A stretch of 64,000 nt of DNA from FACHB-T130 sp042747725 (GCF_042747725.1 NZ_JBHZGO010000003.1:1-64000), one strand, 5' to 3'. Shown: positions 14,481 to 23,700, counted from the stretch's first letter. The notes: a model not told the origin generated them from the sequence alone. Made by a program: numbers and translations.

Positions 14481-14997
14481 AGGACTGAGGTGAAAGAACT
14501 GAGGACTGAGGTGAAAGAACTGAGANNNNNNNNNNNNNNNNNNNNNNNNNNNNNNNNNNNNNNNNNNNNNNNNNNNNNNNNNNNNNNNNNNNNNNNNNNN
14601 NNNNNNNNNNNNNNNAGGAATGAGGACTGAGGTGAAAGGACTGAGGACTGAGGTGAAAGGACTGAGGACTGAGGTGAAAGGACTGAGGACTGAGGTGAAA
14701 GGACTGAGGACTGAGGTGAAAGGACTGAGGACTGAGGTGAAAGGACTGAGGACTGAGGTGAAAGGACTGAGGTGAAAGGACTGAGGTGAAAGGACTGAGG
14801 ACTGAGGTGAAAGGACTTAGGACTGAGGTGAAAGGACTGAGGACTGAGGTGAAAGGACTGAGGACTGAGGTGAAAGGACTTAGGACTGAGGTGAAAGGAC
14901 TGAGGACTGAGGTGAAAGGACTGAGGACTGAGGTGAAAGGACTGAGGACTGAGGTGAAAGGACTGAGGACTGAGGTGAAAGGACTGAGGACTGAGGA
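14481..14997. repeat. 21-bp tandem repeat array with an assembly gap
   Basis: Units of the form AGGACTGAGGACTGAGGTGAA repeat through the region with only few variants. 14526-14615 is a run of 90 N, so the true copy number is unknown. Each unit is built from the heptamer GGACTGA, a short tandemly repeated sequence typical of cyanobacteria. The frame that runs through it on the plus strand is a product of the repeat, not a gene. Confidence 0.9.
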
Positions 14998-15043
14998 ACC
15001 AGGCGTCTCAACTCAAAGTCGCACAGTAGAGGAATCCTCTTCT

Positions 15044-15118
15044 CTCAGTCCTCAGTCCTCAGTCCTCAGTCCTCAGTCCTCAGTCCTCAGTCCTCAGCCC
15101 TCAGTCCTCTTCCCTCTT
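15044..15118. repeat. Heptamer repeat CAGTCCT, inverted relative to the array at 14481
   Basis: About eight consecutive TCAGTCC heptamers. This is the reverse complement of the GGACTGA core of the array 45 bp away, so the two arrays could fold into a large hairpin or recombine. It ends just before the purK stop codon at 15129. Confidence 0.85.
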
Positions 15119-15128
15119 CCCTCTTCCC

Positions 15129-16334
15129 TCAATCCTCTTTTGAATACCAGATAGATTCGATGGTTTGGGCGATCGCTTCTGCCTCAGAACGGTTGGCTGT
15201 TTCTAGTAAAACGGTGACGTGACCGAGTTTTCGACCGGGACGAGATTCGGTTTTGCCGTACCAGTGGACGTGAGCGTGAGACAACTCGGCTAGCTGTTGC
15301 CGTTTGGCAAGATAATCGCTTTGGGAATGCTCGTAACCGAGTAAATTTACCATAACGGCACCCGCACTTTTGAGGGTAGGATTGCCTAAAGGTAGACCGC
15401 TGACGGCTCTGAGTTGCTGTTCAAATTGGGAAGTTTCGCAGGCATCAAGGGTAAAGTGTCCGGAGTTGTGAGTGCGGGGGGCAATTTCATTGACCAACAC
15501 TTTTCCGGCTGGGGTTAAAAATAGCTCAATGCCGAAGACGCCAACTGCTTGCAGGCTATCTAGAAGCGTATGAGCGATCGCTTTCACCTCTTGTTCCACC
15601 GTTGGCGTAATTGCCGCTGGCACCAAGACGCGCCGACACACTTGATCTTCCTGCTGAGTTTCTACTACAGGGTAAGTCACTATCTCACCAGCGGCAGAAC
15701 GAGCGGCAATAATCGCTAATTCTCGTTCAAAAGGCACAAATTCTTCTAACAACACTGGCGCATATTTCAGTCGCTGCCAAGTTGACTCTAGGGCGTGACT
15801 ATCTTTAATTATGAAAGTGCCTTGACCATCGTAGCCGCCGCGTCGGGCTTTTAGAACGACTGGAAAATCCAGGTTTTTGAGGTTCAAGGGGTGAGTGAAT
15901 GATTTTGAAAGATTTACTTGATGATTTCCGGCTTCTCCTTCAAGCGTCATAAAACTGGGAGTTGGTAAGCCTATATCTTCTAAATAGCAGCGCTGATCGT
16001 ATTTATCTAACAGCGGGGCTAATACTTCTAGACTAGGGCGAAAGCAGACGCCTTGCTGGACAAGTGAATCTAAAGCTTCCAGGTTAATAAATTCGTTTTC
16101 AAAAGTAATGACATCGCAGCGAGACGCTAACTCGGCTGTAGCAGCAGCATCATCAATGGGGGCAAAAATGGTGGAAGATGCGATCGCGCTTCCCGCACGC
16201 TTCGCTAACGCCACCGCCGGATCGTTCTGATTGGGCGTCTGCACCACCAATTCAATCCCCAACGCCTCCGCTGCACCTGCCATCATCCAGGCTAGCTGTC
16301 CCCCTCCAATCACCCCTACACGCTTCATCGACAC
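15129..16334 (-). CDS. purK: N5-carboxyaminoimidazole ribonucleotide synthase
   Basis: 401 residues. Catalyses the ATP- and bicarbonate-dependent carboxylation of aminoimidazole ribonucleotide in purine synthesis, with PurE as the next enzyme. The N-terminus carries the dinucleotide-like GVIGGGQLAWMMA motif. The ATP-grasp part covers about 105-300, with VVLKARRGGYDGQGTF and LLEEFVPFERELAIIAAR. NEIAPRTHNSGHFT is the diagnostic PurK metal/substrate motif. The start codon overlaps the stop of the pentapeptide gene by 10 bp, so the two may be co-transcribed. The linked 6S RNA lies downstream. Confidence 0.95.
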   Translation of the reverse strand: MSMKRVGVIGGGQLAWMMAGAAEALGIELVVQTPNQNDPAVALAKRAGSAIASSTIFAPIDDAAATAELASRCDVITFENEFINLEALDSLVQQGVCFRPSLEVLAPLLDKYDQRCYLEDIGLPTPSFMTLEGEAGNHQVNLSKSFTHPLNLKNLDFPVVLKARRGGYDGQGTFIIKDSHALESTWQRLKYAPVLLEEFVPFERELAIIAARSAAGEIVTYPVVETQQEDQVCRRVLVPAAITPTVEQEVKAIAHTLLDSLQAVGVFGIELFLTPAGKVLVNEIAPRTHNSGHFTLDACETSQFEQQLRAVSGLPLGNPTLKSAGAVMVNLLGYEHSQSDYLAKRQQLAELSHAHVHWYGKTESRPGRKLGHVTVLLETANRSEAEAIAQTIESIWYSKED

Positions 16335-16831
16335 CCCAAAGACTCACGAGTTGCTATACCAGTTTTAGAATTTACACCAGATGCTTTAATACAGAGTTCT
16401 TTTATTTGCGCCCCATCTAAAATTGCATCGGTGAAGTCGGCACCAGCGATATTTACACCGTCAAATATAGTACGCAACAGGATACTTTCCACCAAAACGG
16501 CATCGCTTAAATCCGCGCCGTTGAGTTTTACCTGATCGACCATTGCATTAGTTAAATCTGCTCCGTGTAAATTAGCATTTGTCATCACCGATGCACTAAA
16601 AATCGCCCCTTTTAAGTCCGCACCCTCAAAGTTAGCGAATTCCATGTTGGCGTTGGAAAACTCAGCCACCTGCAAAATTTGACCGGAGAAATCCTTGGCT
16701 TTCAGTTCGGCATTGCTATACGACAAGGGAGGCGGGTAGTTTCCTGCTTGTGCTGGGAATGCCCAGATGAAGAGAACGATTGTTAGTAGGAACGCAGCTA
16801 GTTGCCGAAAGGTCATAGAAAAGCGTTTCAA
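16325..16831 (-). CDS. Exported pentapeptide repeat protein
   Basis: 168 residues with a signal peptide (about 1-29, ending FPAQA). The rest is a pentapeptide-repeat beta-helix of A(D/N)LxG units: EFANFEGADLKGAIFSASVM, NANLHGADLTNAMVDQVKLN and so on. A Cys pair (about residues 151 and 167) near the end may form a disulfide. Pentapeptide proteins are abundant in cyanobacteria; this one is likely lumenal or periplasmic, with no known partner. Its stop overlaps the purK start by 10 bp, suggesting one transcript with purK. Confidence 0.85.
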   Translation of the reverse strand: MKRFSMTFRQLAAFLLTIVLFIWAFPAQAGNYPPPLSYSNAELKAKDFSGQILQVAEFSNANMEFANFEGADLKGAIFSASVMTNANLHGADLTNAMVDQVKLNGADLSDAVLVESILLRTIFDGVNIAGADFTDAILDGAQIKELCIKASGVNSKTGIATRESLGCR

Positions 16832-16983
16832 AACGCGCTATAGAGTTGGCTATCTTTTAGGTTAGTGTATTGTGGAATCCTTTACTGATGCGAACAAACC
16901 CTTAAAATTGTGAGTGAACGAGGTTTAACGAAAGCTTATGCCATACTTTTTGGTGACTTGGCTGGTTACAGCGATCGCGAATC

Positions 16984-17289
16984 ATGATTACTGCATACAT
17001 TGTCCCCGGTTTTGCCGTCACAAGTTTTGTGGCGGCGCTGCTTGCTGCGATTGTTTTGGGCTTAGTGAACGCAATTGTCAAACCCCTTTTGGTAATTTTG
17101 ACATTGCCGCTGACGCTGGTGACGCTAGGTTTGTTTCTGTTTGTGATTAACGCCATCACAATTTTGATTGCTGGGGCGATTACTCCCGGTTTTAGTGTCG
17201 CTGGTTTCGTGCCTGCTTTGATAGGTTCAATCGTTCTGACTCTGGTGGCTAGTGGGCTAAACTTTTTGTTCAACAGAGACGCTGAATAA
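16984..17289 (+). CDS. Phage holin family 4-like membrane protein
   Basis: 101 residues that are nearly all membrane: four hydrophobic segments, with VNAIVKPLLVILTLPLTLVT and LGLFLFVINAITILIAGAIT, the sequence pattern of the PF04020 'phage holin family' proteins. In cyanobacteria these are conserved single genes, not prophage lysis genes, and no other phage gene is nearby. The start at ATG 16984 fits the membrane topology. It converges on the CobJ gene, whose stop is 2 bp from its own. Confidence 0.85.
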   Translation: MITAYIVPGFAVTSFVAALLAAIVLGLVNAIVKPLLVILTLPLTLVTLGLFLFVINAITILIAGAITPGFSVAGFVPALIGSIVLTLVASGLNFLFNRDAE

Positions 17290-17290
17290 A

Positions 17291-19438
17291 TTAACGGATT
17301 TCGGCGTCAAAACCTAAGTAGCCGCGTGGGGTAATCATCCAATCGGCGTGGGTGCGAGTAGTGCTATTGCCAATCAGTACCGTTGTCAGCATATCGATCG
17401 GAGTATCGAGTAATTTGTCAAGTGTAATCAGAGTAATTTGTTCGTCTTCTCGATAAGCTGATTTTACGATCGCTACCGGCGTGTGGCGATCGCGGTATTG
17501 CAGAAAGATAGTTTGGGCGATCGCTATCTGTTTGGTTCGAGTTTGCGATCGCGGATTATAAAGTGCGGTGACAAAATCTGCTTGCGCGGCGGCACTCAGG
17601 CGCTTTTCAATCACCTCCCAGGGGGTCAGCAAGTCGCTCAAACTAATCGCGCAGAAGTCGTGCATCAAAGGCGCACCCACCCGCGACGCAGCGGCTTGTA
17701 GGGCGGTAATTCCCGGAAACACCTGCACCCCTGGCGTTTTGCCATCCCAGCCTTTGGCTTGGAGTTCTTCCATGACTAACCCAGCCATGCCGTAGATGCC
17801 GCAATCTCCAGAAGAAACAACCGCTACGGTTAATCCCCAATTAGCTAATTCTATGGCTCGTTCTGCCCGTTGACGTTCTTGGGTAATCGGTAACGCTTCT
17901 ACAATCTGTCCGGGACGCAGCAAAGGAGAAATGAGATCGATATAGAGAGAGTAACCAATGATGGCGTCAGCGCAGGATACAGCAGTTTGAGCCGCTGGGG
18001 TCATTTGGTCTAATTTTCCAGGTCCCGTACCAACTAGCAATAAACAGCCCGTGCGACCCGTATATTCTAGTTCGGATTGAGCGATCGCTACCGTCACTGC
18101 CCCTGGTTGCCCTTCTAATTTAAAAACTTGTTTTGCCACCCGTAGTAGCACCCCTTGTGGGTGCCCTACACCTTCATAGAGGGTAGGTACAAGACCTGCC
18201 TCTAGGTGCCCTACACCTTCATAGAGGGCAGGTACAAGACCTGCCCCTAGGTGCCCTACACCTTCATAGAGGGCAGGTACAAGACCTGCCCCTAGGTGCC
18301 CTACACCTTCATGGAGGGCAGGTACAAGACCTGCCCCTACAATTGCTGCGGCTTCTGCTACGCTGGGCGTTCCGACTTCTGCTTCGACAACCGCTGAGGG
18401 AGTGGGGACGCTAACGGAACGGAGGATATCAGCCGAGAAAGTTCGCAAAGGCAAGTGGCGATCGCGGCATAATTCCACTAACCCAATTTCCGAAGCTTTA
18501 ATATCGATGGTGGCAATCCCGGCGATCGCTTCTTCCGCTAGGTGATTTTTCTCAAACACCTGCCCAATCGCTGTTTCTATCAACTCTTTCGATGTTCCTC
18601 GTTCGCAGCCGATTCCCACCCACAAGACTCTAGGATGCCACTGGACTTTTGGCAGCTCTGATTCTGAGGAAAATCGTCGCCGGGTGGGGCTAATCCAAAT
18701 CCTCGCCGGGGATGATTTTGGACGATCGGGTTCCTGGTTAGATTGAACAATCTCTGATTGGCTGGCGGTAGATTCCGGAAACCCAAAATAGAATGGATGT
18801 TTTTCAGGAAGATGACTTTGCCATAAAGTAGAACCCGCTTCCTGAATGACTTGTACCCGTTCCCCTCTCGCCACCGCTGCACTAACGCCTGTCCAATCTC
18901 CCTCGCCTCGACTCCAGCCAAAGGGAACGCCCAGCATATCCACTGCTGGTAGTTTTAACCCAGCGGAGGCACCTGTCAAGACTGGCGTTGCCCCAATGGT
19001 AAGCGCGATCGCTTGTGCCAACCGATCCGCCCCTCCCTGATGACCGCTACACAGACTAATCACAAACTGGCTATTTTCATCCACCACGACCACTGCTGGA
19101 TCGCGGGATTTATCTTGCAATAAGGGTGCAATCAAGCGCACCACGGCTCCAGATGCCAAGCAGAAAATAAAGCCCCGATGTGTATTCCACAAGGTCGCTA
19201 GGTGGTCTTTGAGGGAACCGCGATAAACCTGGGCTGACGCGATAACCTTTGTCTCTACAACGTCGGTTAGAGACTCTGGAACCCAAAGAGTAGCACCAGT
19301 GGATTGGCAAAGCGGCTGTAGTTTTTCGGCACCCGTGGGAGTGGTCGCGATCGCGGCTAATGGCTGAAAATCACCTAACAGTAATACCATCGATTGTCTT
19401 GAGTTGTTTTCTAGAGCGATTATTTTGCGCGATCGCAA
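17291..19438 (-). CDS. cobJ: CbiG-CobJ fusion: cobalamin biosynthesis, precorrin-3B C17-methyltransferase
   Basis: 715 residues, about 100 longer than I expect for the cyanobacterial fusion. The N-terminal half (about 15-345) is CbiG-like: CSGHQGGADRLAQAIA and VLWVGIGCERGTSKELIE. The C-terminal half (about 455-715) is a tetrapyrrole methylase: LLVGTGPGKLDQMTPAAQ, then VAVVSSGDCGIYGMAGL, then TALYNPRSQTRTKQI, which are the SAM-binding and CobJ signatures. Together they ring-contract the corrin precursor with loss of acetaldehyde. Between the two domains lies a linker (about 365-430) made of four near-identical 15-residue units (GAGLVPALYEGVGHL). That linker comes from a DNA repeat and is the oddity of the gene. 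Confidence 0.9.
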   Translation of the reverse strand: MRSRKIIALENNSRQSMVLLLGDFQPLAAIATTPTGAEKLQPLCQSTGATLWVPESLTDVVETKVIASAQVYRGSLKDHLATLWNTHRGFIFCLASGAVVRLIAPLLQDKSRDPAVVVVDENSQFVISLCSGHQGGADRLAQAIALTIGATPVLTGASAGLKLPAVDMLGVPFGWSRGEGDWTGVSAAVARGERVQVIQEAGSTLWQSHLPEKHPFYFGFPESTASQSEIVQSNQEPDRPKSSPARIWISPTRRRFSSESELPKVQWHPRVLWVGIGCERGTSKELIETAIGQVFEKNHLAEEAIAGIATIDIKASEIGLVELCRDRHLPLRTFSADILRSVSVPTPSAVVEAEVGTPSVAEAAAIVGAGLVPALHEGVGHLGAGLVPALYEGVGHLGAGLVPALYEGVGHLEAGLVPTLYEGVGHPQGVLLRVAKQVFKLEGQPGAVTVAIAQSELEYTGRTGCLLLVGTGPGKLDQMTPAAQTAVSCADAIIGYSLYIDLISPLLRPGQIVEALPITQERQRAERAIELANWGLTVAVVSSGDCGIYGMAGLVMEELQAKGWDGKTPGVQVFPGITALQAAASRVGAPLMHDFCAISLSDLLTPWEVIEKRLSAAAQADFVTALYNPRSQTRTKQIAIAQTIFLQYRDRHTPVAIVKSAYREDEQITLITLDKLLDTPIDMLTTVLIGNSTTRTHADWMITPRGYLGFDAEIR
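18160..18345 (-). repeat. 45-bp tandem repeat encoding the CbiG-CobJ linker
   Basis: Four copies of CTACACCTTCATAGAGGGCA then GGTACAAGACCTGCCCCTAGGTGC (45 bp), nearly identical, in frame with the protein. The unit contains the inverted repeat GGGCAGGT…ACCTGCCC, so it looks like an intergenic hairpin repeat that landed inside a gene and was tolerated because it is a multiple of three with no stop. Confidence 0.9.
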
Positions 19439-19481
19439 AGCGTATGTCCAAAAGGCTATAGCGCTACTCGCTCTCCGGATT

Positions 19482-20729
19482 TTACTCTTCTTCGAGGGTT
19501 TCTGAGTCGTAGTCTTCCTCTAGCTCCTCGGCATCTTCATCGTATTCTTCCTCTACAGCTTCTTCGTCGTATTCCTCGTCTTCGTATTCTTCTTCGGCGA
19601 CGGCTTCTATCTCGTCTTCATCTTCGACGTATTCTTCATCTTCGTCTTCCTCTACAGCTTCTTCGTCTTCGGCGACGGCTTCTATCTCGTCTTCATCTTC
19701 ATCTTCGACGTATTCTTCGTCTTCGGCGACGGCTTCTATATCGTCTTCGTACTCTTCATCTTCGACGTATTCGTCTTCGGCGACGGCTTCTATATCCTCT
19801 TCGTACTCTTCCTCGTCACTACCGATCTCGCCGTCTGAAATATCGAGAGCATCGGCAATCAACGGGATAATGTCATCAAAGAACGAGAAGTCATCATCGC
19901 TCCAAACGTCCCGGCTATAGTCGAGGTCGGTGACGCTGCGAATCGTCCAGCAGTCATCGCAATATTCGGGATTGGTCATGTAGTCGTAGGGAATGTAACA
20001 GTATCCCTTGTCTCCCCAGTTTGCGCCCCAAGAATTGCGAACAACAAACACCCGATCTTTGTCCGAGTAGCCGACGCACAACATTGCGTGACCACCTTGA
20101 GACTCCTCTCGTTCTGGGTTAGGCATGGGAATCCCTTTGTTTCCCTCCCTCATGAACGAATCGAAAAGCTGCAACCCAAAGGCAAACGGATAGCCCTCAG
20201 CTAGACAATGCTTCATGGCATACAAATCTATCTCAATTCGCTCAGCATCGTCGATCAAGAATTGGGTTGCTTCCTCATAAGCTTGGTCGTGGGGACGGTG
20301 AAACAACCGCTCTGGGTGATAGGGCCAGGTTAACTCAGAACAAGCGCCCATCTTTCGCAATACCTGGATGCAATTGCGAAGTGTTGCTCCGGCGTCTTCT
20401 GCAATTTCTCCGGCGAGCGATCGCGCATTGTAATAAATAAACAACCGGCTCACATCCCCGGCGGTACCGAGTTGGCGCATTGCCAGGTACTCGTAGGCTC
20501 CCGCCATCGCATTGCCCGTGCAGCTTCCCACTTCCCCCTGATCTTCTACCGGAGTCAGATAGTGACGCAAATCAACCCTTGGCGGCAGCTTTTGGGCTTG
20601 AAATCGATGAGCCGCGTACTTCTTATCGTTAGCATCCTTTGTGTCGGGTCGATAGCCGCCCAATTTTAACTTTTTGCTGGTCGAATGCTGGACGGAAGCA
20701 AGTTTGGGCGAATAGCGCAGATTTGGCAT
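19482..20729 (-). CDS. C1A papain-like cysteine protease with long acidic repeat tail
   Basis: 415 residues, no signal peptide. The papain fold spans about 50-275: oxyanion Gln and nucleophile Cys in VEDQGEVGSCTGNAMAGAYE, catalytic His in GGHAMLCVGYSDKDRV, Asn in VVRNSWGANWGDKGYCYIPY. There is no classical pro-domain. The last 125 residues are Asp/Glu almost throughout, with the unit DIEAVAEDE repeated about five times. Cyanobacterial C1A homologues exist, but such a tail is not part of the family. It could bind divalent cations or keep the protease soluble; both are guesses. Confidence 0.85.
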   Translation of the reverse strand: MPNLRYSPKLASVQHSTSKKLKLGGYRPDTKDANDKKYAAHRFQAQKLPPRVDLRHYLTPVEDQGEVGSCTGNAMAGAYEYLAMRQLGTAGDVSRLFIYYNARSLAGEIAEDAGATLRNCIQVLRKMGACSELTWPYHPERLFHRPHDQAYEEATQFLIDDAERIEIDLYAMKHCLAEGYPFAFGLQLFDSFMREGNKGIPMPNPEREESQGGHAMLCVGYSDKDRVFVVRNSWGANWGDKGYCYIPYDYMTNPEYCDDCWTIRSVTDLDYSRDVWSDDDFSFFDDIIPLIADALDISDGEIGSDEEEYEEDIEAVAEDEYVEDEEYEDDIEAVAEDEEYVEDEDEDEIEAVAEDEEAVEEDEDEEYVEDEDEIEAVAEEEYEDEEYDEEAVEEEYDEDAEELEEDYDSETLEEE

Positions 20730-20895
20730 AAAACAACCTCTAGCGTCAGCTATCGTTTGATCGGTTCATCTATCTGAGGATAGATTTACTTGATCATTCT
20801 AACTGTCCGCCTGATGAGCGTCCAGGGATGCTAACTGGCAGTGGATGCGATCGCCCGAAAGCAAAAATACACGCTACATTTCGCCCAAATACCAG

Positions 20896-20924
20896 AAACC
20901 CGGCTTCTTCAAGAAACCGGGTTT
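20896..20924. terminator. Hairpin AAACCCGG…CCGGGTTT
   Basis: AAACCCGG (20896) pairs with CCGGGTTT (20924) around CTTCTTCAAGAAA. A T-rich end occurs on the plus side. Similar AGAAACCCGG-type hairpins occur elsewhere in the window (51318), so it may be a dispersed repeat as much as a terminator of ndhB. Confidence 0.4.
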
Positions 20925-20946
20925 TCCTAAGAAAGGACTATTGACA

Positions 20947-21040
20947 TCAGGACTTACGCAACTTGCGCGACATTTGGGGGCAACCACGAGGGATTGAACC
21001 CGAAAAAACACTATATGTATAAGCTTTGCGTAAGTCCTGA
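20947..21040. mobile_element. 94-bp MITE-like repeat, copy 1
   Basis: Terminal inverted repeats TCAGGACTTACGCAA and TTGCGTAAGTCCTGA, no gene inside. A second copy at 40909-41002 and a third at 57551-57642 share the ends and much of the middle. The size and perfect ends fit a miniature inverted-repeat element mobilised by an IS elsewhere. Confidence 0.7.
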
Positions 21041-21098
21041 CATTTTTTAGGCGAAAAGAGTCCCGCTCATCCCTCGTCCCAACCTCAACGCCAGTATG

Positions 21099-22715
21099 TT
21101 AAATCTTGGCGCTGGAATCAAGCTGAGGCTGAATTTGACTAAGCGAGTCAGCCGCAGTCACCTTAGATTCTAAGGGAGCAAGGTCTTGCGTCGCTACTGT
21201 GTTATGCACCGATGCTTGCAGCATTGGCGTGCGGATAATTGAATTATTCGCCAGGGTAAACAACGGGTTAGACAAAATCCCTGCCAAGGATGTCGCCACT
21301 AACGACAGCACTAAAGTCAGTTGCAAAGGTCGCATTCCCGGTAAATTCCAGCGAATTTCTGGATAATTCTTCACGGCGTCAGACATTTCTTGCGGTTCTT
21401 TTACCACCATCATCTTGACGACACGGATGTAGTAGTAAATCGAGACGACGCTAGTGAGCAACCCTAGTAAGACTAAGCCGTAAGCACCCGCCTGCCAACC
21501 TGCCCAGAACAGGTAAATTTTGCCGAAGAAGCCAGCCAAGGGCGGAATCCCTCCCAAGGACAGCAGACAAATACTCAAGCACAAGGTCAGAAGCGGATCT
21601 TTTTGATATAGTCCCGCGTATTCGCTAATTTGATCGGTACCCGTTCGCAGGGTGAACAGAATCACGCAGGCGAAGCCTCCCAAGTTCATGAACAGGTACA
21701 CCAGCAGGTAAAATACCATGCTGGCATAACCGTCCTCGGTGCCGGTAATCAAACCGATCATGATGAAGCCAGCTTGGGCAATGGAAGAGTAAGCCAGCAG
21801 ACGTTTCATGCTGGTTTGGGTAAGAGCAACTACGTTACCCAGTACCATGCTCAAGACTGCGAGGGCGGTGAAGACAAAATGCCACTCTTGAGTGACGAGG
21901 GGGAAAGCTGTCACCATCAGCCGGATGGCGAGGGCAAATCCAGCGGCTTTTGAACCGACGGAGAGGAAGGCAACGACAGGTGTTGGCGAACCTTCGTAAA
22001 CGTCGGGTGTCCATTGGTGGAAGGGAACGGCGGCAATTTTGAAGCCAATCCCGGCGATCGCAAAGACTAATGCAATCAGCAACCCTAAGGATAAGTCAGC
22101 GTTGGCGTTGGCAATGCCAGTGGCGATCGCGCTCAACTTAGTTTCTCCTCCCGATAGTCCGTACAGCAGCGAGACACCGTAGAGGAAGATTGCTGTACTC
22201 GAAGCGCCAATCAGCAGATATTTTAACGCTGCTTCATTGGAACGGGGGTCGCGCTTCATGTATCCCGTCATCAGGTAGGACGAGATACTGAGGGTTTCTA
22301 AGGCGACAAAAATCGTCACCAGCTCATCTGCACCAGACAGGATCATTCCCCCAATGGTGGCGCTGAGCATAATCCCAATAAATTCCGCCAGGGAGGTGCC
22401 GCTTTGTTCTATGTAGCGGATCGACATCAAAATTGTGACGGTGGTAGACAAAGCAATGATGCCGCGAAAGACGACACTCATGGCGTCACCGTTGAAGCTA
22501 CCCAAGAAGGCGATGGTGTTCGTGTTCCCCCATTGATAGTACAAGGCGACGATAGAGGCGAGTAGACCCGCGATCGCTATATAGGGGGTGAAGCGCGAGG
22601 ACGACCGCCCGATAATCAAGTCAACGATTAGAACCGCCAAAAGGGTGACAATTAAAATCCCTTCAGGCCAGATTGTCCCAGCATTCAGCTGGGCTGCAAG
22701 TTCAGCAAAACTCAT
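21099..22715 (-). CDS. ndhB: NAD(P)H-quinone oxidoreductase subunit 2 (NDH-1 complex)
   Basis: 538 residues, about 14 membrane helices. Part of the NDH-1 proton-pumping complex in the thylakoid membrane, used in respiration, cyclic electron flow and CO2 uptake. Typical Mrp-antiporter/NuoN family stretches are ADELVTIFVALETLSISSYL with the pumping Glu, NEAALKYLLIGASSTAIFLY, GIGFKIAAVPFHQWTPDVYE and SVGSKAAGFALAIRLMV. Length and start match cyanobacterial NdhB. The last 40 residues are polar and variable. Single gene, with the MITE-like repeat and hairpin downstream. Confidence 0.97.
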   Translation of the reverse strand: MSFAELAAQLNAGTIWPEGILIVTLLAVLIVDLIIGRSSSRFTPYIAIAGLLASIVALYYQWGNTNTIAFLGSFNGDAMSVVFRGIIALSTTVTILMSIRYIEQSGTSLAEFIGIMLSATIGGMILSGADELVTIFVALETLSISSYLMTGYMKRDPRSNEAALKYLLIGASSTAIFLYGVSLLYGLSGGETKLSAIATGIANANADLSLGLLIALVFAIAGIGFKIAAVPFHQWTPDVYEGSPTPVVAFLSVGSKAAGFALAIRLMVTAFPLVTQEWHFVFTALAVLSMVLGNVVALTQTSMKRLLAYSSIAQAGFIMIGLITGTEDGYASMVFYLLVYLFMNLGGFACVILFTLRTGTDQISEYAGLYQKDPLLTLCLSICLLSLGGIPPLAGFFGKIYLFWAGWQAGAYGLVLLGLLTSVVSIYYYIRVVKMMVVKEPQEMSDAVKNYPEIRWNLPGMRPLQLTLVLSLVATSLAGILSNPLFTLANNSIIRTPMLQASVHNTVATQDLAPLESKVTAADSLSQIQPQLDSSAKI

Positions 22716-22987
22716 GAGATATATAGTTTTGGGTATTTAGGCACAGAGACTGAGACTCTTAATATTATTTAATTTTATGGCGTTCGCGGTTGCTTGAATT
22801 GTTGATGAGGGCGATCGCGTTTAAAGAAATGAACCGCGAAGACGCTGCATAGCGCCAAGGAAGAGAGGGAAGAGAGGGAAGAGGCGATCGCGCGATCGCT
22901 AAAATCTTAGTAAGGCGATCGCCTGTCTGAGATTCTGTAAAGGTGACGCCATTGATATGTTTGGAGATTCTGCAAGGGCAAAAAGCA

Positions 22988-23545
22988 ATGGTACAGTCTT
23001 GGGCTACTGTAACTGATGAAGAATTGATGCTAATCAGTTCTAAAAATCCTGATTTGCGATTTGAGCGGAATGCTGACGGGACATTGGTAATTATGCCGCC
23101 AACTGGGGGAATTTCTAGCAATCGAGAGGCGAAAGCAATGGCTTATCTGTTCAATTGGGTAGAAAGTCACGATTTGGGTGAAGTGTTTAGTTCCAGCGGT
23201 GGTTTTAGATTAGCGAATAGTGCAGTGCGATCGCCAGATGCTGCTTTTGTTGCTAAAGGACGCTTGGCAGAAGATTGGGATCGGCAAGAAGATAGATTTT
23301 TAAATTTAGCTCCCGATTTTGTCATAGAAATTCGTTCTAAATCGGATAGTTTAGAAACGCTTCAGGCAAAGATGCGAGAATATATCGATAATGGGGTGCG
23401 TTTGGGATGGTTGTTTGACCGTCAAAATCAGCAAGCTTGGGTGTATCGTGCAGATGGCTCGGTTACGCAGTATCCCGCTACAGCCGTTTTGAATGGTGAA
23501 GATGTGGTGCTTGGATTTACCTTGCCTGTGCTGCGTTTGTTGTAA
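22988..23545 (+). CDS. Uma2-family (DUF820) putative restriction-like nuclease
   Basis: 185 residues from the ATG at 22988; the frame opens at 22943, but MVQSWATVTDEELM is the usual start for this family. PDDEXK-like core: RSPDAAFVAKGRL, NLAPDFVIEIRSKSDSLETL, then LGWLFDRQNQQAWVYR. These are the Uma2 signatures. Uma2 genes are present in dozens of copies in large cyanobacterial genomes and are single, mobile-looking cassettes; their role is unknown. Another member lies at 54111-54650. Confidence 0.85.
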   Translation: MVQSWATVTDEELMLISSKNPDLRFERNADGTLVIMPPTGGISSNREAKAMAYLFNWVESHDLGEVFSSSGGFRLANSAVRSPDAAFVAKGRLAEDWDRQEDRFLNLAPDFVIEIRSKSDSLETLQAKMREYIDNGVRLGWLFDRQNQQAWVYRADGSVTQYPATAVLNGEDVVLGFTLPVLRLL

Positions 23546-23700
23546 GCGCGATCGCGAAGCGCTCCAAAGTGTCAGTTCGCGTTTAAAGAAACGAACCGCC
23601 AACAAGCAAAACCCACATCTTGTAGAGACAAGGGTTATCGCGTCTGGAGAGGGTTTTAGGTTTGCATTGCAAATTCTTCAGGATCGATTCCCCAATTTAC

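Noticed and set aside
14481..15118. CRISPR array
   Set aside because: Units are contiguous without unique spacers; no cas gene in the window.
14786..15154. 122-codon frame of repeated KGLRTEV units
   Set aside because: It is a translation of the 21-bp repeat array; the array is next to an assembly gap and has no start signal.
16984..17289. Sign of a prophage because of the holin-family match
   Set aside because: Holin family 4 genes are ordinary chromosomal genes in cyanobacteria and no other phage gene is nearby.
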